This document shows, piece by piece, positions 1 through 8,601 of a stretch of DNA of 64,000 bases. Within the stretch, counting starts at the first letter, position 1, and every line of letters begins with the position of its first letter. This DNA is from Pseudarthrobacter sp. NIBRBAC000502770 (GTDB lineage: Bacteria; Actinomycetota; Actinomycetes; Actinomycetales; Micrococcaceae): assembly GCF_006517815.1 (NCBI RefSeq), contig NZ_CP041198.1:2728001-2792000 (forward strand). Direction: 5' to 3'. Position numbers and translations under genes: made by a program. Under the pieces are notes generated by a model. It searched no databases. It had not been told where the DNA came from and saw nothing but the letters and a program-made list of their open reading frames with translations.

Positions 1-223
1 GGCTGGGGATGGCGTCGAAGCCTTCCTTGGCATAGATGGACTCAATACGCTCGCGGACGTTCAGGCCGTCGTCTTCCTGCTTCCAGGTTTCGTTGGCATT
101 CAGGGGCGTCTTGCCGTCCACTTTCCACTGCCCGTGCGGCTTCGCAGCGGGTCGGGACGGGCGGGCGGTGCGCTTGGTGGCAGCGGAGTCCGCGGACGCT
201 CCGGCTAGAGCTGTATCAGTCAT
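1..223 (-). CDS. Ferredoxin-type nitrite/sulfite reductase, N-terminal fragment (cut by window start)
   Basis: Only the first 74 codons are inside the window; translation begins MTDTALAGASADSAATKRTA and contains KPHGQWKVDGKTPLNANE and a following NVRERIES segment, which I recognise as the N terminus of actinobacterial siroheme/4Fe-4S nitrite/sulfite reductases. The catalytic half (the Cys ligands of the cluster and siroheme) lies outside, so nitrite versus sulfite cannot be decided. The next gene upstream on the same strand is a sirohydrochlorin chelatase, which makes the siroheme cofactor and supports the call. There is no Shine-Dalgarno site before the ATG; a promoter lies immediately in front (see the entry at 230-259), so a leaderless transcript is likely. 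Confidence 0.8.
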   Translation of the reverse strand, partial: MTDTALAGASADSAATKRTARPSRPAAKPHGQWKVDGKTPLNANETWKQEDDGLNVRERIESIYAKEGFDAIPS

Positions 224-229
224 GCAACG

Positions 230-259
230 ACTGTAGGGCGCCCCCGAATAGCGTCACAA
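230..259 (-). promoter_or_regulatory. Promoter of the nitrite/sulfite reductase gene, probably leaderless
   Basis: Read on the minus strand: -35 TTGTGA (complement of 254-259), an 18-bp spacer, -10 TACAGT (complement of 230-235), then six bases and the ATG at 223. This places the transcription start at or within a base or two of the start codon. It indicates that the reductase can be transcribed separately from the chelatase gene 54 nt upstream. Confidence 0.5.
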
Positions 260-277
260 AGGCCCGGAAACGCTAAG

Positions 278-1135
278 TCACCTAGGGAAATATTTCGTCA
301 CGAAACGCCGGAGGACCTTGAAGAACCCACTTCGCTGTGCATCGGGGGAAGCCTCATTTGGCTCTTCACCCGCGGCCGCTGCGGGTGCCTCCCCGGGCGT
401 TTCGCCCATGGTGGCGACGGCGGCGTCGTACCTGTCCAGCGCGATCTCCGCGAGCGTCGCGGACGGCAGCAGGGGTTCGGTGACGACGTCGGCGCCCGCC
501 TTCGCAAGCTGGTCATGGAAGAAGCCCGGCGCCAGCAGGTAGGAGGCAATCACCACCCGGCCGCCGACGTCGACAGCCCCCGCGGAATCCCCCGCGCCGG
601 CACCCCCGGCGAGTTCCTCGCGGAGCATCGCAACGGCGTCGGGCACTGAAGGCTGGGCCGAGGCACCATAGGCGGCCACCATCCGGTTGGACCGGAGCTG
701 CCGCAGCTGGCCCAGCAGTTCCTCGACGCTGACCGCGGCATTGGGATTCGACGAGCCCGCGGCAGCCAGGACCACGACGTCATTGTCGGTGGTGCCGGCC
801 TCGCGCAGCCGCTGGTCCAGCAGGGCGGCGAGGCGCGGGTCCGGCCCCAGCGGGGCCGCTGCGGCACTGCCGGGGCGGCTCTTGACCGCACGCGCAATGT
901 CGACTTTTACGTGGTACCCGACGCTCAGCAACAGCGGCACCACCACCGCAGCTTTGCCCTCGGGCAGCCCCGCCACCACGTCCACCAAGTCGGGCTGCTG
1001 GACATCGACATAAGCCTCACGGACATCAAGGCCTGGCCGAAGCTCCGCGATGGCGGCACGCAGGGCGTTGACCTCTGCGGCCCCCTGTGTGTTGGACGTC
1101 CCATGGGCACACGCGATCATGATGGGGCTGTTCAT
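278..1135 (-). CDS. Sirohydrochlorin chelatase (CbiX/SirB type)
   Basis: 285 aa. The protein opens with IMIACAHGTSN (His11 in the CbiX metal-binding position) and has a second conserved histidine in LLLSVGYHVKVDI (about residue 75); a second, degenerate CbiX half follows around residues 115-235. The family inserts Fe2+ (or Co2+) into sirohydrochlorin; next to a siroheme-dependent reductase the iron enzyme, making siroheme, is the sensible reading. It lies 54 nt upstream of the reductase on the same strand. The C-terminal 50 residues (an Ala/Glu-rich linker then a basic tail, FFKVLRRFVTKYFPR) are beyond the usual domain and unexplained. ATG start at 1135. Confidence 0.85.
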   Translation of the reverse strand: MNSPIMIACAHGTSNTQGAAEVNALRAAIAELRPGLDVREAYVDVQQPDLVDVVAGLPEGKAAVVVPLLLSVGYHVKVDIARAVKSRPGSAAAAPLGPDPRLAALLDQRLREAGTTDNDVVVLAAAGSSNPNAAVSVEELLGQLRQLRSNRMVAAYGASAQPSVPDAVAMLREELAGGAGAGDSAGAVDVGGRVVIASYLLAPGFFHDQLAKAGADVVTEPLLPSATLAEIALDRYDAAVATMGETPGEAPAAAAGEEPNEASPDAQRSGFFKVLRRFVTKYFPR

Positions 1136-1195
1136 ACGGGCTAGCGTAACGTTGGAGCCGCCCTGTCCGCCCTCTTTGAAACAGCAGGACGCCGC

Positions 1196-1849
1196 ATGAC
1201 ATTCGCCTTTGACAACTCCCCGGTATGGCTGGATCTGCTGGGCGTGTTCTTCTTTGCCGTTTCGGGCTCACTGCTGGCGGCACGGAAGCAGATCGACATC
1301 GTGGGGTCACTGCTGCTGGCCTCCCTGGTGGGCCTGGGCGGCGGCGTGATCCGCGACATCGTCCTGGGTATTGTTCCGGCTGCGTTCACCAACCCGGCGT
1401 ACCTCGCGCCGCCGCTGCTGGCCATGGCATTGGTGTATTTCCTGTTCTCCAGCGTCCAGCGCTACACGTCGCTGCTGACGCTGTTCGACGCTGCCGGCCT
1501 GGCACTCTTCTGCATGACAGGGACGGTCAAGGCCCTCGCCACCGGCCTCAACCCGGTAGCTTCGGTTCTGCTCGGGGTGACGACGGCCGTGGGCGGCGGT
1601 TTGCTCCGCGACATCACCGCCAATGAGGTTCCGGAGCTTTTCAACCCCAAGGACATCTACGCGTTGCCTGCATTTGTGGGTGCCTCGTTCACTGCCGGGC
1701 TGTGGGTGCTGGGCGTGTTCAACGTCCTGACCGCCGCCGGCATCGCGGCATTGGTTTTCACGTTCCGCGTCCTGGCCTGGCGGCGCTCCTGGCAGGCGCC
1801 GCTGGCGGTTCGCGGGTGGCACCGCCGGCCAACCGATTCGGGGCTGTGA
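1196..1849 (+). CDS. TRIC/UPF0126 (YicG-like) seven-helix membrane protein
   Basis: 217 aa, strongly hydrophobic, with the duplicated family signature: FAVSGSLLAARKQIDIVG and GGGVIRDIVLG in the first half, FCMTGTVKALATGLNP and GGGLLRDI in the second. The family is homologous to trimeric intracellular cation channels; bacterial members have been proposed as cation or glycine transporters, so the substrate here is open. It is divergent from the chelatase (60-bp gap). A CAGGA motif lies 8 nt before the ATG. Length is usual for the family. Confidence 0.8.
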   Translation: MTFAFDNSPVWLDLLGVFFFAVSGSLLAARKQIDIVGSLLLASLVGLGGGVIRDIVLGIVPAAFTNPAYLAPPLLAMALVYFLFSSVQRYTSLLTLFDAAGLALFCMTGTVKALATGLNPVASVLLGVTTAVGGGLLRDITANEVPELFNPKDIYALPAFVGASFTAGLWVLGVFNVLTAAGIAALVFTFRVLAWRRSWQAPLAVRGWHRRPTDSGL

Positions 1850-1900
1850 CGTTGGTTTCCATGTCATTTTGGGAGCCCTTGGATTGGCTAGGATATGAGC

Positions 1901-2329
1901 ATGACTGACATGTTCCTCGAGAAGTTCCGTGCGCTTGTTCCGAAGTACCTCGAGGATGAATGGCAGGAAGCCGACGGCCTGACTCCCGAGGAGCTGGACA
2001 AGGCCCTGGCCGACCACCAGTTTGAGATCCCCCTGGTCCTGCGGGAGTTCTACCTGGCCCTTGGCGGCTGTGAGGACCTGATGGAGGCCTACCACTACTT
2101 CTGGGACCCCGAAGAGCTCGAGGTCGACGACGAAGGCTTCCTCATGTTCCTCGAGGACGAAGAGGAAGCGTTCACCTGGGGCTTCCGCGTAGGCGACCTC
2201 AGCATCCCGGACCCCATCGTGTACCGCCGCAATAACGCCCGCGGCCAGTGGAAGTCCGAGGAAGGCACCTTCTCCGAGTTCGTCTTCGACATGTTCGAGT
2301 GGGCGTTCGAGGACGAAGAGGAAGAGTAA
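1901..2329 (+). CDS. Small acidic protein, SMI1/KNR4 (SUKH)-like
   Basis: 142 aa, very acidic, ending in a run of Glu/Asp. The region FEIPLVLREFYLALGGCEDL (about residues 44-63) resembles the helix of SMI1/KNR4-SUKH domains, followed by a Trp/Phe-rich beta part with FLEDEEEAFTWGFRVG and SEFVFDMFEWAFE. SUKH proteins are often immunity proteins against contact-dependent toxins but also occur as housekeeping proteins; no toxin gene is adjacent. Two ATGs are possible (1895 and 1901); I chose 1901 because AGGA at 1890-1893 is then 7 nt upstream. It ends before a strong bidirectional hairpin. Confidence 0.6.
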   Translation: MTDMFLEKFRALVPKYLEDEWQEADGLTPEELDKALADHQFEIPLVLREFYLALGGCEDLMEAYHYFWDPEELEVDDEGFLMFLEDEEEAFTWGFRVGDLSIPDPIVYRRNNARGQWKSEEGTFSEFVFDMFEWAFEDEEEE

Positions 2330-2417
2330 ACCTCCCCGCCCCTGGGCTGGGCGCCCTCGCTGAATTTCCCCACCTTTGCAGGGTGTCGACGGCGTGTTCC
2401 CCGGTTCTGCCCGCGAG

Positions 2418-2446
2418 TCCCCGGCTTTGCGATTGAAAGCCGGGGA
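2418..2446. terminator. Bidirectional hairpin terminator
   Basis: Perfect 11-bp stem, TCCCCGGCTTT (2418-2428) and AAAGCCGGGGA (2436-2446), 7-nt loop, between two convergent genes. Outside it an imperfect second pair (GCTGAATTTCCCC near 2358 and GGGGAATTTCAGC near 2442) could form an alternative longer stem. Confidence 0.75.
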
Positions 2447-2449
2447 ATT

Positions 2450-3241
2450 TCAGCGGATTACCCTGCCCCTAAGCACCTGCCAAACCTCGGTAACCACTTT
2501 TTCGGGGTTGTAGACGACGTCGGCGTATCCGTACCGCAGGACGGCATAGCCAGTGAGGATACTGGCGTTATTCCGCAAGCGGTCCTTCTTGACCTGTCGC
2601 GGCTCCAGGTGGCTGCGGCCGTCGATCTCCACGATCAGGAATCCCTCGAGGAGGAAATCCACGAAGCCGATCCCTGGCAAGTCGACCTGGGTCTGGGTGT
2701 AAATTCCTGCAGCACGAAAGAGGAGGCGGGCCACAACCTCGATAGCCGAGTCAGCCGTGCCGTCAACCAGATCCAGCACCTTCCGGGCAGCTCCGTTCCG
2801 GTTTCCGGGCAGGCGCTGGCGCAAGTAGGGCAACGTAGTCACGCCCTGCCGCACCGCACTCTCCACCATTACCGCCGCTTCGACCTCCGGCAGGCAGCGC
2901 AACCCGTGAATGAGTATGTCCGTGATGCTTGCGACGGGCTCCGCGGTTCTGTGCGGAACCAGCGATTCGCGGTGCACCACAGTGTTTTGTGGTCCGCCGT
3001 GCCGGCATAACAGGTGGACTTGATCCGGCTGGTGCAGCAACCAGAGCCCATGGCGGGTAGCGCCCGACGCGCAGGTCAGCAGTCCATTACCAAAGACTGC
3101 AGTTACAAGGTCGGAGGGTGCGCCCGGCAGGGCCAACACTCCATGCCGAAGACGGCAAACTTCACCTGAAGCGGCCGCATTGCGGATCTCCCGGTCTGAA
3201 AATCCAGCTCTCAGGATCCGTGCGGGCCACAGAGCCGGCAT
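2450..3241 (-). CDS. DUF559-type PD-(D/E)XK protein with AbiEi-like N terminus
   Basis: 263 aa from the chosen ATG; an open frame continues upstream to 3364. The N-terminal part (ILRAGFSDREIRNAAASGEV followed by CRLRHGVLALPGAP) matches the winged-helix leader common to AbiEi antitoxin-like and DUF559 proteins. The C-terminal part (SAIEVVARLLFRAAG, DFLLEGFLIVEIDG, then YADVVYNPEKVVTEV) fits the Vsr-like restriction-endonuclease fold with D...EID as the presumptive active site. Such genes are common singletons in Arthrobacter with no known role. The start is uncertain: GGAGA abuts the ATG at 3241 rather than sitting 5-8 nt upstream. Confidence 0.65.
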   Translation of the reverse strand: MPALWPARILRAGFSDREIRNAAASGEVCRLRHGVLALPGAPSDLVTAVFGNGLLTCASGATRHGLWLLHQPDQVHLLCRHGGPQNTVVHRESLVPHRTAEPVASITDILIHGLRCLPEVEAAVMVESAVRQGVTTLPYLRQRLPGNRNGAARKVLDLVDGTADSAIEVVARLLFRAAGIYTQTQVDLPGIGFVDFLLEGFLIVEIDGRSHLEPRQVKKDRLRNNASILTGYAVLRYGYADVVYNPEKVVTEVWQVLRGRVIR

Positions 3242-3464
3242 TCTCCAAAAATCGGCGCAGGTCCATGCAGCCAGCACAGCGGATTGTCGCTTCCGCCAGA
3301 AGGCACGAGGCGGGCCATGTGCATAACGACCGCGGCCGGGATTCCCCGGGTTCGAGGAACCCACGGGGCGCGCCGCCGCAACATGCCGATGCCGGTCTAC
3401 CTCCGCCGCTGAAACGCGGGCAAACTCAGCGGCAAAACTTTTTGACAGATGCAGTTACACAGGA

Positions 3465-3494
3465 CTTGCGTATTGTGACAAACCTGTCATAAGC
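3465..3494 (+). promoter_or_regulatory. Possible promoter facing away from all flanking genes
   Basis: In a locally AT-rich patch, TTGCGT (3465-3470), 18 bp and TAAGCT (3489-3494) form a plausible promoter; a TTGACA stands further upstream (3441-3446). The spacer carries the small palindrome TGACA-AACC-TGTCA (3475-3488). No + strand protein gene follows for 3.5 kb; a 12-bp hairpin follows 50 nt later. Confidence 0.3.
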
Positions 3495-3500
3495 TATTCA

Positions 3501-3595
3501 CGGATCCGCTAAACGCCTCCGGCGGGTCTGATGCGAACGGAGAGATAGCCCCGGTTCACAGCAGCTTCGGTTGTTGCGGACCGGGGCTATCCCGT
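3501..3595 (+). ncRNA. Candidate small RNA
   Basis: Predicted from position only: a promoter-like sequence (3465-3494) followed about 100 nt later by a strong hairpin ending in CCCGTTAAG, with no open frame and no flanking gene in this orientation. A small hairpin CGCCTCCGGCG lies inside. I do not recognise a known RNA family. The alternative is that the hairpin is only a transcription barrier for the genes converging from the right. Confidence 0.25.
3544..3591. terminator. Strong hairpin, terminator-like
   Basis: Perfect 12-bp stem GATAGCCCCGGT (3544-3555) and ACCGGGGCTATC (3580-3591) with a 24-nt loop. It is a second barrier behind the prenyl synthase terminator, or the 3' end of the candidate small RNA. 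Confidence 0.5.
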
Positions 3596-3632
3596 TAAGC
3601 CCTGCTGCCACGGCCGGGCCGGCACACGAAGA

Positions 3633-3674
3633 AGCCCGGCACCTCGCGGCTGGATCATCCAGAGGTACCGGGCT
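3633..3674 (-). terminator. Terminator of the menG-prenyl synthase operon
   Basis: Minus-strand hairpin with arms AGCCCGGTACCT and AGGTGCCGGGCT (11 of 12 paired), 18-nt loop, followed by TCTTCGTG. It begins 16 nt after the prenyl synthase stop codon. Confidence 0.65.
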
Positions 3675-3689
3675 CCTAACGAACAGTAA

Positions 3690-4790
3690 TCAGCTGGCGC
3701 GGTCCACCACGGCCAGCGCGAAGTTGGACAGCGACTCCTTGACCACGCCCTCGGGCAGCGGAGCAAGGGCTTCGATGGCTTCCTTGGCCCACTGCCGTGC
3801 CACCACCCAGGACTCCGCGGTAACAGGGTGCTCCCGCAGCCCTGCCACGGCGGCGGCAAGGGCCTCGTCCGAGGACAGGTCGCCGTCAATCAGCTTCAGA
3901 AGGTCGACGGCGGACTGGTCACCATCAGTGGCAGCCTTGCGGAGGAGCAGCACCGGCAGGGTGGGTACCCCTTCGCGCAGGTCGGTTCCCGGAGACTTGC
4001 CGGACTTGACCTTGACGCCCGTCACGTCAATGACGTCATCCGCGAGCTGGAAGGCAACGCCCACCTTCTCGCCGTACTCCACCAGCACGTCCTCGTATGC
4101 CTCGTCGGCGCCGGAGAAAATGGCACCGAACTGGCCGGACGCAGCCACCAGCGAGCCGGTCTTGTCCGCGATAACGGACAGGTAATGCTCCACCGGATCC
4201 TCGTCGGGCCGGGGGCCCACGGTCTCGTGCAGCTGGCCCAGGCACAGCCGCTCGAACGTGCGGGCCTGGATGCCCAGCGCGCGGCCTCCGAGCTCGGACA
4301 CCAGGATGGATGCCCGCGCGAAGATCAGGTCGCCGGTGAGGACCGCCACCGAGTTGCCCCACACCTCGTGCGCCGTGGGCGCGCCGCGGCGGAAGGGGGC
4401 GGAATCCATGACGTCGTCGTGGTACAGGGTGGCCAGGTGCGTCAGCTCAACCACGACGGCGGCCTGGACCACGGCGGGCAGCGATGCGTCGCCGAGGTGG
4501 GCACAGAGCAGGGTCAGCAGGGGCCGGATCCGCTTGCCGCCGGCTTCCACCAGGTGCCGCGACGTCGCGTCGGCCAGCGGGTCTGAGTTGGCGATGGCTT
4601 CGCGGAGCTTCTTCTCCACCTTGGCGAGGTTGTTGGTGATGGCCGGGCCCAGCTCGGCGTCCCCCGCGATGGCCGCAAAGCCTGCAGGCAGCTGGAGGCC
4701 CGTGGCGATGGCGGTGGTGTTGAGGCTGGGTTCTGAGTCCGGCAGGCCGTGCCCGGCGTGCGTCCAGCTGTGGTCTGCGGAGTTGGTCAC
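3690..4790 (-). CDS. Long-chain polyprenyl diphosphate synthase (menaquinone side chain)
   Basis: 366 aa trans-prenyltransferase. The two aspartate-rich motifs are clear: LYHDDVMDS (Asp125, Asp126, Asp129) and FQLADDVIDVTG (Asp251, Asp252), with KRIRPLL (about 86-92) before the first. The enzyme adds isopentenyl units to an allylic diphosphate. It is the last gene of a three-gene operon with menG and a geranylgeranyl-reductase family gene, so the product is most likely the octa/nonaprenyl chain of menaquinone. About 45 N-terminal residues precede the usual fold. The start codon overlaps the stop of the upstream gene by 4 nt (ATGA). Confidence 0.85.
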   Translation of the reverse strand: MTNSADHSWTHAGHGLPDSEPSLNTTAIATGLQLPAGFAAIAGDAELGPAITNNLAKVEKKLREAIANSDPLADATSRHLVEAGGKRIRPLLTLLCAHLGDASLPAVVQAAVVVELTHLATLYHDDVMDSAPFRRGAPTAHEVWGNSVAVLTGDLIFARASILVSELGGRALGIQARTFERLCLGQLHETVGPRPDEDPVEHYLSVIADKTGSLVAASGQFGAIFSGADEAYEDVLVEYGEKVGVAFQLADDVIDVTGVKVKSGKSPGTDLREGVPTLPVLLLRKAATDGDQSAVDLLKLIDGDLSSDEALAAAVAGLREHPVTAESWVVARQWAKEAIEALAPLPEGVVKESLSNFALAVVDRAS

Positions 4791-6118
4791 GGGTTAACCC
4801 TAACTTTTTGTTGCGGATACCGCTGGTTCGGAGCTGACGGGGTATTGGATGTGGCCGGAACCAGTGATTCCAGGACGCGGATCACCCGGTCCTCGAAGCC
4901 CTTCGCGGAGGGGTCCGTGAGGTTGGCAAGCAGCCGGACCACGAACCGCATCAGCACCGGAACAGGCATGCCGGTCCGGAGGGCGAGCTTCATGACGGCG
5001 GGCTTTCCGATCAGCGCGGCGAAGGCCCTGCCGAGGGTGAAGTGCGAGCCCCACTGGCCGCGCACGTAGTCCGCGTACCGCGAAAGGTGCGCATCGGCGT
5101 CGTACGTTCCGCCCGAAGCAGCCGTGCGTGAAGAGGCGTCGATGATGAACTCGGCGGCGAACCGGGCGGACTCCATGGCGTAGGAAATGCCCTCGCCGTT
5201 GAACGGGGACACCATGCCGCCGGCGTCGCCCAGGAGCAGGAGTCCCGGCGAGTAGTGCGGGGTGCGGTTGAAGCCCATGGGCAGGGCCGCGCCGCGGATT
5301 TCGCCCACCTGGTTCTCCGGGGTGAAGCCCCAGTCTGCAGGCATCCCGGCGGTCCATTCGCGCAGGACCTGCTTGTAGTCGAGCTTGCCGAATTCCTTGG
5401 AGGAGTTCAGGATGCCCAGGCCAACATTGGAGGTGCCGTCGCCGACGCCGAATACCCAGCCGTAGCCGGGGAGCAGTTTTCCGTCGCGGCCGGGGAGTTC
5501 CAGCCAGCCCTCCATCCAGTCATCATCGGTACGCGGGGAGGTGAAATAGGTGCGCACGGCAACGCCCAGCGGGCGGTCGTCGCGCTTTTGGATGCCCAGG
5601 GAGACGGCGGTGCGGGTGGAGTTTCCGTCGGCGGCGAGGACGACGTCGGCAGTGAACTCGCGCGTCTCCCCCGTCTTGCGCCCGGACTCGTCCAGGAGCG
5701 CTGCGCGGACACCGGTCACGCGGCCGTCCTCGGAGCGCAGTGCCTCGGTGACGCTGTGCCGCTCCAGCAGCCTTGCCCCCACGGACTCTGCATGCCGGGC
5801 CAGTTCCTCGTCAAAGCCAAGCCGGGTCCGGATCAGGCCGTACTGCGGGAAGTCGGACACCTCGGGCCAGGGCAGCTCGATGGTACGGCCGCCGGCGATC
5901 AGGCGCAGCCCCTTGTTCCGGCGCCAACCGTCGTTCTCCGGGTGCGGCAGGCCGAGCTTCTGGATCTCGCGGACGGCGCGGGGCGTCAGCCCGTCACCAC
6001 AAACCTTCTCCCGCGGAAACGCCGTCTTTTCCAGGACCGTGACGTCAAGGCCGGCCTTGGCAAGGTAGTACGCGGCGGTGGATCCGGCCGGACCCGCGCC
6101 GACAATCAGTACCTTCAC
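4787..6118 (-). CDS. Geranylgeranyl reductase family flavoprotein, menaquinone side-chain reductase (MenJ-like)
   Basis: 443 aa. It has the FAD-binding Rossmann motif VGAGPAGSTAAYYLAKAG near the N terminus, the family signature FPREKVCGDGLTPRAV (about 37-52), and LLLGDAGGMVSPFNGEGISY about two thirds along. The family saturates isoprenyl double bonds; mycobacterial MenJ saturates one in menaquinone. Its position between menG and the prenyl synthase makes that role likely, giving dihydromenaquinone. GTG start 3 nt after the menG stop; a 4-nt overlap with the next gene indicates translational coupling. Confidence 0.8.
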   Translation of the reverse strand: MKVLIVGAGPAGSTAAYYLAKAGLDVTVLEKTAFPREKVCGDGLTPRAVREIQKLGLPHPENDGWRRNKGLRLIAGGRTIELPWPEVSDFPQYGLIRTRLGFDEELARHAESVGARLLERHSVTEALRSEDGRVTGVRAALLDESGRKTGETREFTADVVLAADGNSTRTAVSLGIQKRDDRPLGVAVRTYFTSPRTDDDWMEGWLELPGRDGKLLPGYGWVFGVGDGTSNVGLGILNSSKEFGKLDYKQVLREWTAGMPADWGFTPENQVGEIRGAALPMGFNRTPHYSPGLLLLGDAGGMVSPFNGEGISYAMESARFAAEFIIDASSRTAASGGTYDADAHLSRYADYVRGQWGSHFTLGRAFAALIGKPAVMKLALRTGMPVPVLMRFVVRLLANLTDPSAKGFEDRVIRVLESLVPATSNTPSAPNQRYPQQKVRVNP

Positions 6119-6121
6119 AGG

Positions 6122-6901
6122 TCAGCGGACGGTGTTGCGGCGCAGCTTGGCCACCGGGCCCTTGTGCGCGGCGATGGCGGCAGCAGCGCCGTCGGGCGAG
6201 GAATTGGCCGGCTTGAACGCGCGGTGCACCGCCACGATGCCGCCGGTGAGGTTGCGGTAGGTGACCTTTTCCCAGCCGCATTCCTGCAGCCATGCGGCCA
6301 GATGGTCCTGGTCCGGCCAGGCGCGGATGGATTCGGCAAGGTAGACGTAGGCGTCCGGGTTGGAGGCGACCTTGACGGCGATGGCCGGCAGGGCGCGCAT
6401 CAGGTATTCGGTGTACATGGTGCGCCACAGCGGAACCACCGGCTGGGAGAACTCGGCGATGACCAGGCGGCCGCCGGGCTTGGTGACGCGCAGCATCTCG
6501 GCCAGCGCCTTCTTCGGTTCGTTCACGTTCCGCAGCCCGAAGGAGATGGTGGTGGCGTCGAAGGTGTTGTCGGCGAACGGCAGGTTGGTGGCGTCACCGG
6601 CAATGAAGTCGATGTCCGGGCGGCGGCGCTTGCCCACCTTGAGCATGCCCAGGGAGAAATCGCAGGCCACTACGTCTATTCCGGCGTCGGCATACGGTTC
6701 GCTGGAGGTACCGGTTCCGGCCGCGAGGTCCAGGACCCGCTGGCCCTTGGAGACTTCCATCGCGTCCACCACGATCTTCCGCCAGCGGCGGGTCTGTCCC
6801 ATGGAGAGGACATCGTTGACGACGTCGTACTTCGGGGCGACGTCGTCAAACATCGTGGCTACTTCGTCCGGACGCTTATCCAAGGATGCTCGGTTCACCA
6901 T
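6122..6901 (-). CDS. menG: Demethylmenaquinone methyltransferase
   Basis: 259 aa. Class I SAM methyltransferase with the UbiE/MenG signatures [24 protein letters not shown] N terminus (about 17-36), [12 protein letters not shown] (57-67, SAM site), ISFGLRNV and the [20 protein letters not shown] strand. It methylates demethylmenaquinone in the last step of the pathway; actinobacteria use menaquinone only, so MenG rather than UbiE. First gene of the menG-MenJ-like-prenyl synthase operon and divergent from menF. The ATG has no obvious Shine-Dalgarno site. Confidence 0.9.
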   Translation of the reverse strand: MVNRASLDKRPDEVATMFDDVAPKYDVVNDVLSMGQTRRWRKIVVDAMEVSKGQRVLDLAAGTGTSSEPYADAGIDVVACDFSLGMLKVGKRRRPDIDFIAGDATNLPFADNTFDATTISFGLRNVNEPKKALAEMLRVTKPGGRLVIAEFSQPVVPLWRTMYTEYLMRALPAIAVKVASNPDAYVYLAESIRAWPDQDHLAAWLQECGWEKVTYRNLTGGIVAVHRAFKPANSSPDGAAAAIAAHKGPVAKLRRNTVR

Positions 6902-7012
6902 GACATTGTCTCAAATGTTCCTGACGGTGCTGACCAGCCCCGCCGCGCTCCTCCGGAGGGTGTCCCGGCGCCGGAAAGGCCGCGGCTTACGCGGGAGTAG
7001 TGTTGTCTCATC

Positions 7013-8413
7013 ATGACGAGCACGTTCCGCACCCTGACAGTCCCCCTGGATGGCAAAGCATTCCCCGGGGGACTGCCGTCGTTTCTGGTCAGGGACGATG
7101 TCCTGTGCTGGACCCGCCGGGAAGCCGGGCTGGCAGGCTTCGGCGAGACTGCGCGCTTCACTGCCACCGGGCCGGACCGGTTCCTTGAAGCGGACATCTG
7201 GTGGCGGCACCTGGTCCTGGAGGCCGAGGTGTCGGACGCCGTCGAGTTGCCAGGCACGGGACCCGTCGCTTTCGGCTCTTTCGCTTTCTCCAAGACCTCG
7301 GCCCACGAGTCCCGGCTGATCGTGCCGGAGATCGTGGTGGGCGTGCGGGACAACCAGGCATGGCTTACCCAGTTGACGTTCGACGGCGGCCCGCTCACCG
7401 AAGAGACAGCCCTCGCCGCGCTGGACCGCTGGCTGGGCGGCGGTCCGCCCGCTGCGCCGGCGACGGAAGGCACGACGCCGGCAGGAGACTCAGCCGGGGA
7501 CGCTTCGATTGGTGGCGTGCCCGGCCAGGTGGGCGGCGCCGTCGTGCGCCCGCTCCCGCTGGCGGCCGGCGCAACGCTGCACACGGGTTCCCTTAGCGAG
7601 GAAGCCTGGATGGAGGCCGTGGCCGCCGGTGTTGCCGAAATCCGCACAGGCGCCCTGGAAAAGCTGGTGCTGGCCCGGGACGTCGTGGCAACTATTCCTT
7701 CCGGCGTACATGCCGCCGATGTACTGCGCGAGCTCGCCGCCAGGTACCGCGAATGCTGGACCTATGGCGTGGACGGCCTGGTGGGGGCCACACCCGAGAT
7801 GCTGATCCAGGTGGAGGGACGCACTGCCCAGGCCCGCGTGCTGGCGGGCACCCTGGACCGCCGCGACGCGCACGGCGAGGACGGCCCGCCGATGGACTAC
7901 GCCACACGCGTCCTGGCTGGTTCCGAAAAGCAACGGCATGAGCATGAGATCGCCATCCAGTCGCTGACCAGGCAGCTGGCGCCATTCTCCGAGGCGATGA
8001 ACGCCCACGACGAACCCTTCATCCTGGAGCTGCCCAACGTCTGGCACCTGGCCTCCGACGTGAAGGCCGAACTCACCGAGGTGGAAGGCCATGTGCCCAC
8101 CTGCCTGGCCCTGATCAATGCGCTGCACCCCACCGCTGCTGTCTGCGGGACCCCCACGCTGGTTGCCGGGGAACTGATCCGCAAGCTGGAGCACCTGGAC
8201 CGCGGGCCTTACGCCGGTCCGGTGGGCTGGCTGGATGCGGCCGGCAACGGCGAGTGGGGCATCGCCCTGCGCGGCGCGGTCATCGAATCCCCCGAAACCG
8301 TGCGGCTGTATGCCGGCTGCGGGATCGTAGATGGCTCGCAGCCGGAGGCCGAACTGGCCGAGACGTGGGCCAAGTTCCGGCCGATGCTGGAGTCCCTGGG
8401 CATCGGCAGCTGA
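7013..8413 (+). CDS. menF: Isochorismate synthase
   Basis: 466 aa. The C-terminal chorismate-binding domain is complete: GALEKLVLARDVV (about 217-229), VGATPEMLI, RVLAGTLDR, KQRHEHEIA, LINALHPTAAVCGTP, LDRGPYAGPVGWLD and YAGCGIVDGSQPEAEL. It converts chorismate to isochorismate, the first committed step to menaquinone (also to siderophores, but no siderophore genes are near). The divergent position beside menG and the nearby menD argue for menaquinone. There is a hydrophilic Gly/Ala/Pro-rich insert at about residues 145-165. No clear Shine-Dalgarno; GGGAG lies 14 nt upstream. Confidence 0.9.
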   Translation: MTSTFRTLTVPLDGKAFPGGLPSFLVRDDVLCWTRREAGLAGFGETARFTATGPDRFLEADIWWRHLVLEAEVSDAVELPGTGPVAFGSFAFSKTSAHESRLIVPEIVVGVRDNQAWLTQLTFDGGPLTEETALAALDRWLGGGPPAAPATEGTTPAGDSAGDASIGGVPGQVGGAVVRPLPLAAGATLHTGSLSEEAWMEAVAAGVAEIRTGALEKLVLARDVVATIPSGVHAADVLRELAARYRECWTYGVDGLVGATPEMLIQVEGRTAQARVLAGTLDRRDAHGEDGPPMDYATRVLAGSEKQRHEHEIAIQSLTRQLAPFSEAMNAHDEPFILELPNVWHLASDVKAELTEVEGHVPTCLALINALHPTAAVCGTPTLVAGELIRKLEHLDRGPYAGPVGWLDAAGNGEWGIALRGAVIESPETVRLYAGCGIVDGSQPEAELAETWAKFRPMLESLGIGS

Positions 8414-8601
8414 CGTTCTTCCGCCCCCGAGCGGACAGGGAGTCTGGGATGACAGACGACTCCTGCCCTGGAAGGCTTGATTTTGTCACCGCTACAGTTA
8501 TCCAATAGTGAAACTTAGTTGCGTGTGACGTACCTCTCTTGTTGAGCGTTACACTATAAGCCGCGTTAGTACCTCATAGCCCCTGCAACAAAAGGTAAGA
8601 A

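Noticed and set aside
1901..2329. Immunity gene of a toxin system
   Set aside because: The fold suggestion (SUKH) fits, but no toxin, secretion or polymorphic-toxin gene is adjacent.
3335..3365. tRNA-like T-arm (GGGTTCGAGGAACCC)
   Set aside because: No acceptor, anticodon or D-arm can be folded around it on either strand.
5255..7000. A 581-codon open frame opposite the MenJ-like and menG genes
   Set aside because: It is the antisense shadow of two genes with clear FAD and SAM motifs; its translation is low-complexity Gly/Arg/His-rich with no domain.
8435..8470. Terminator after menF
   Set aside because: GGAGTC/GACTCC arms exist but the stem is only six pairs with bulges, too weak to list.
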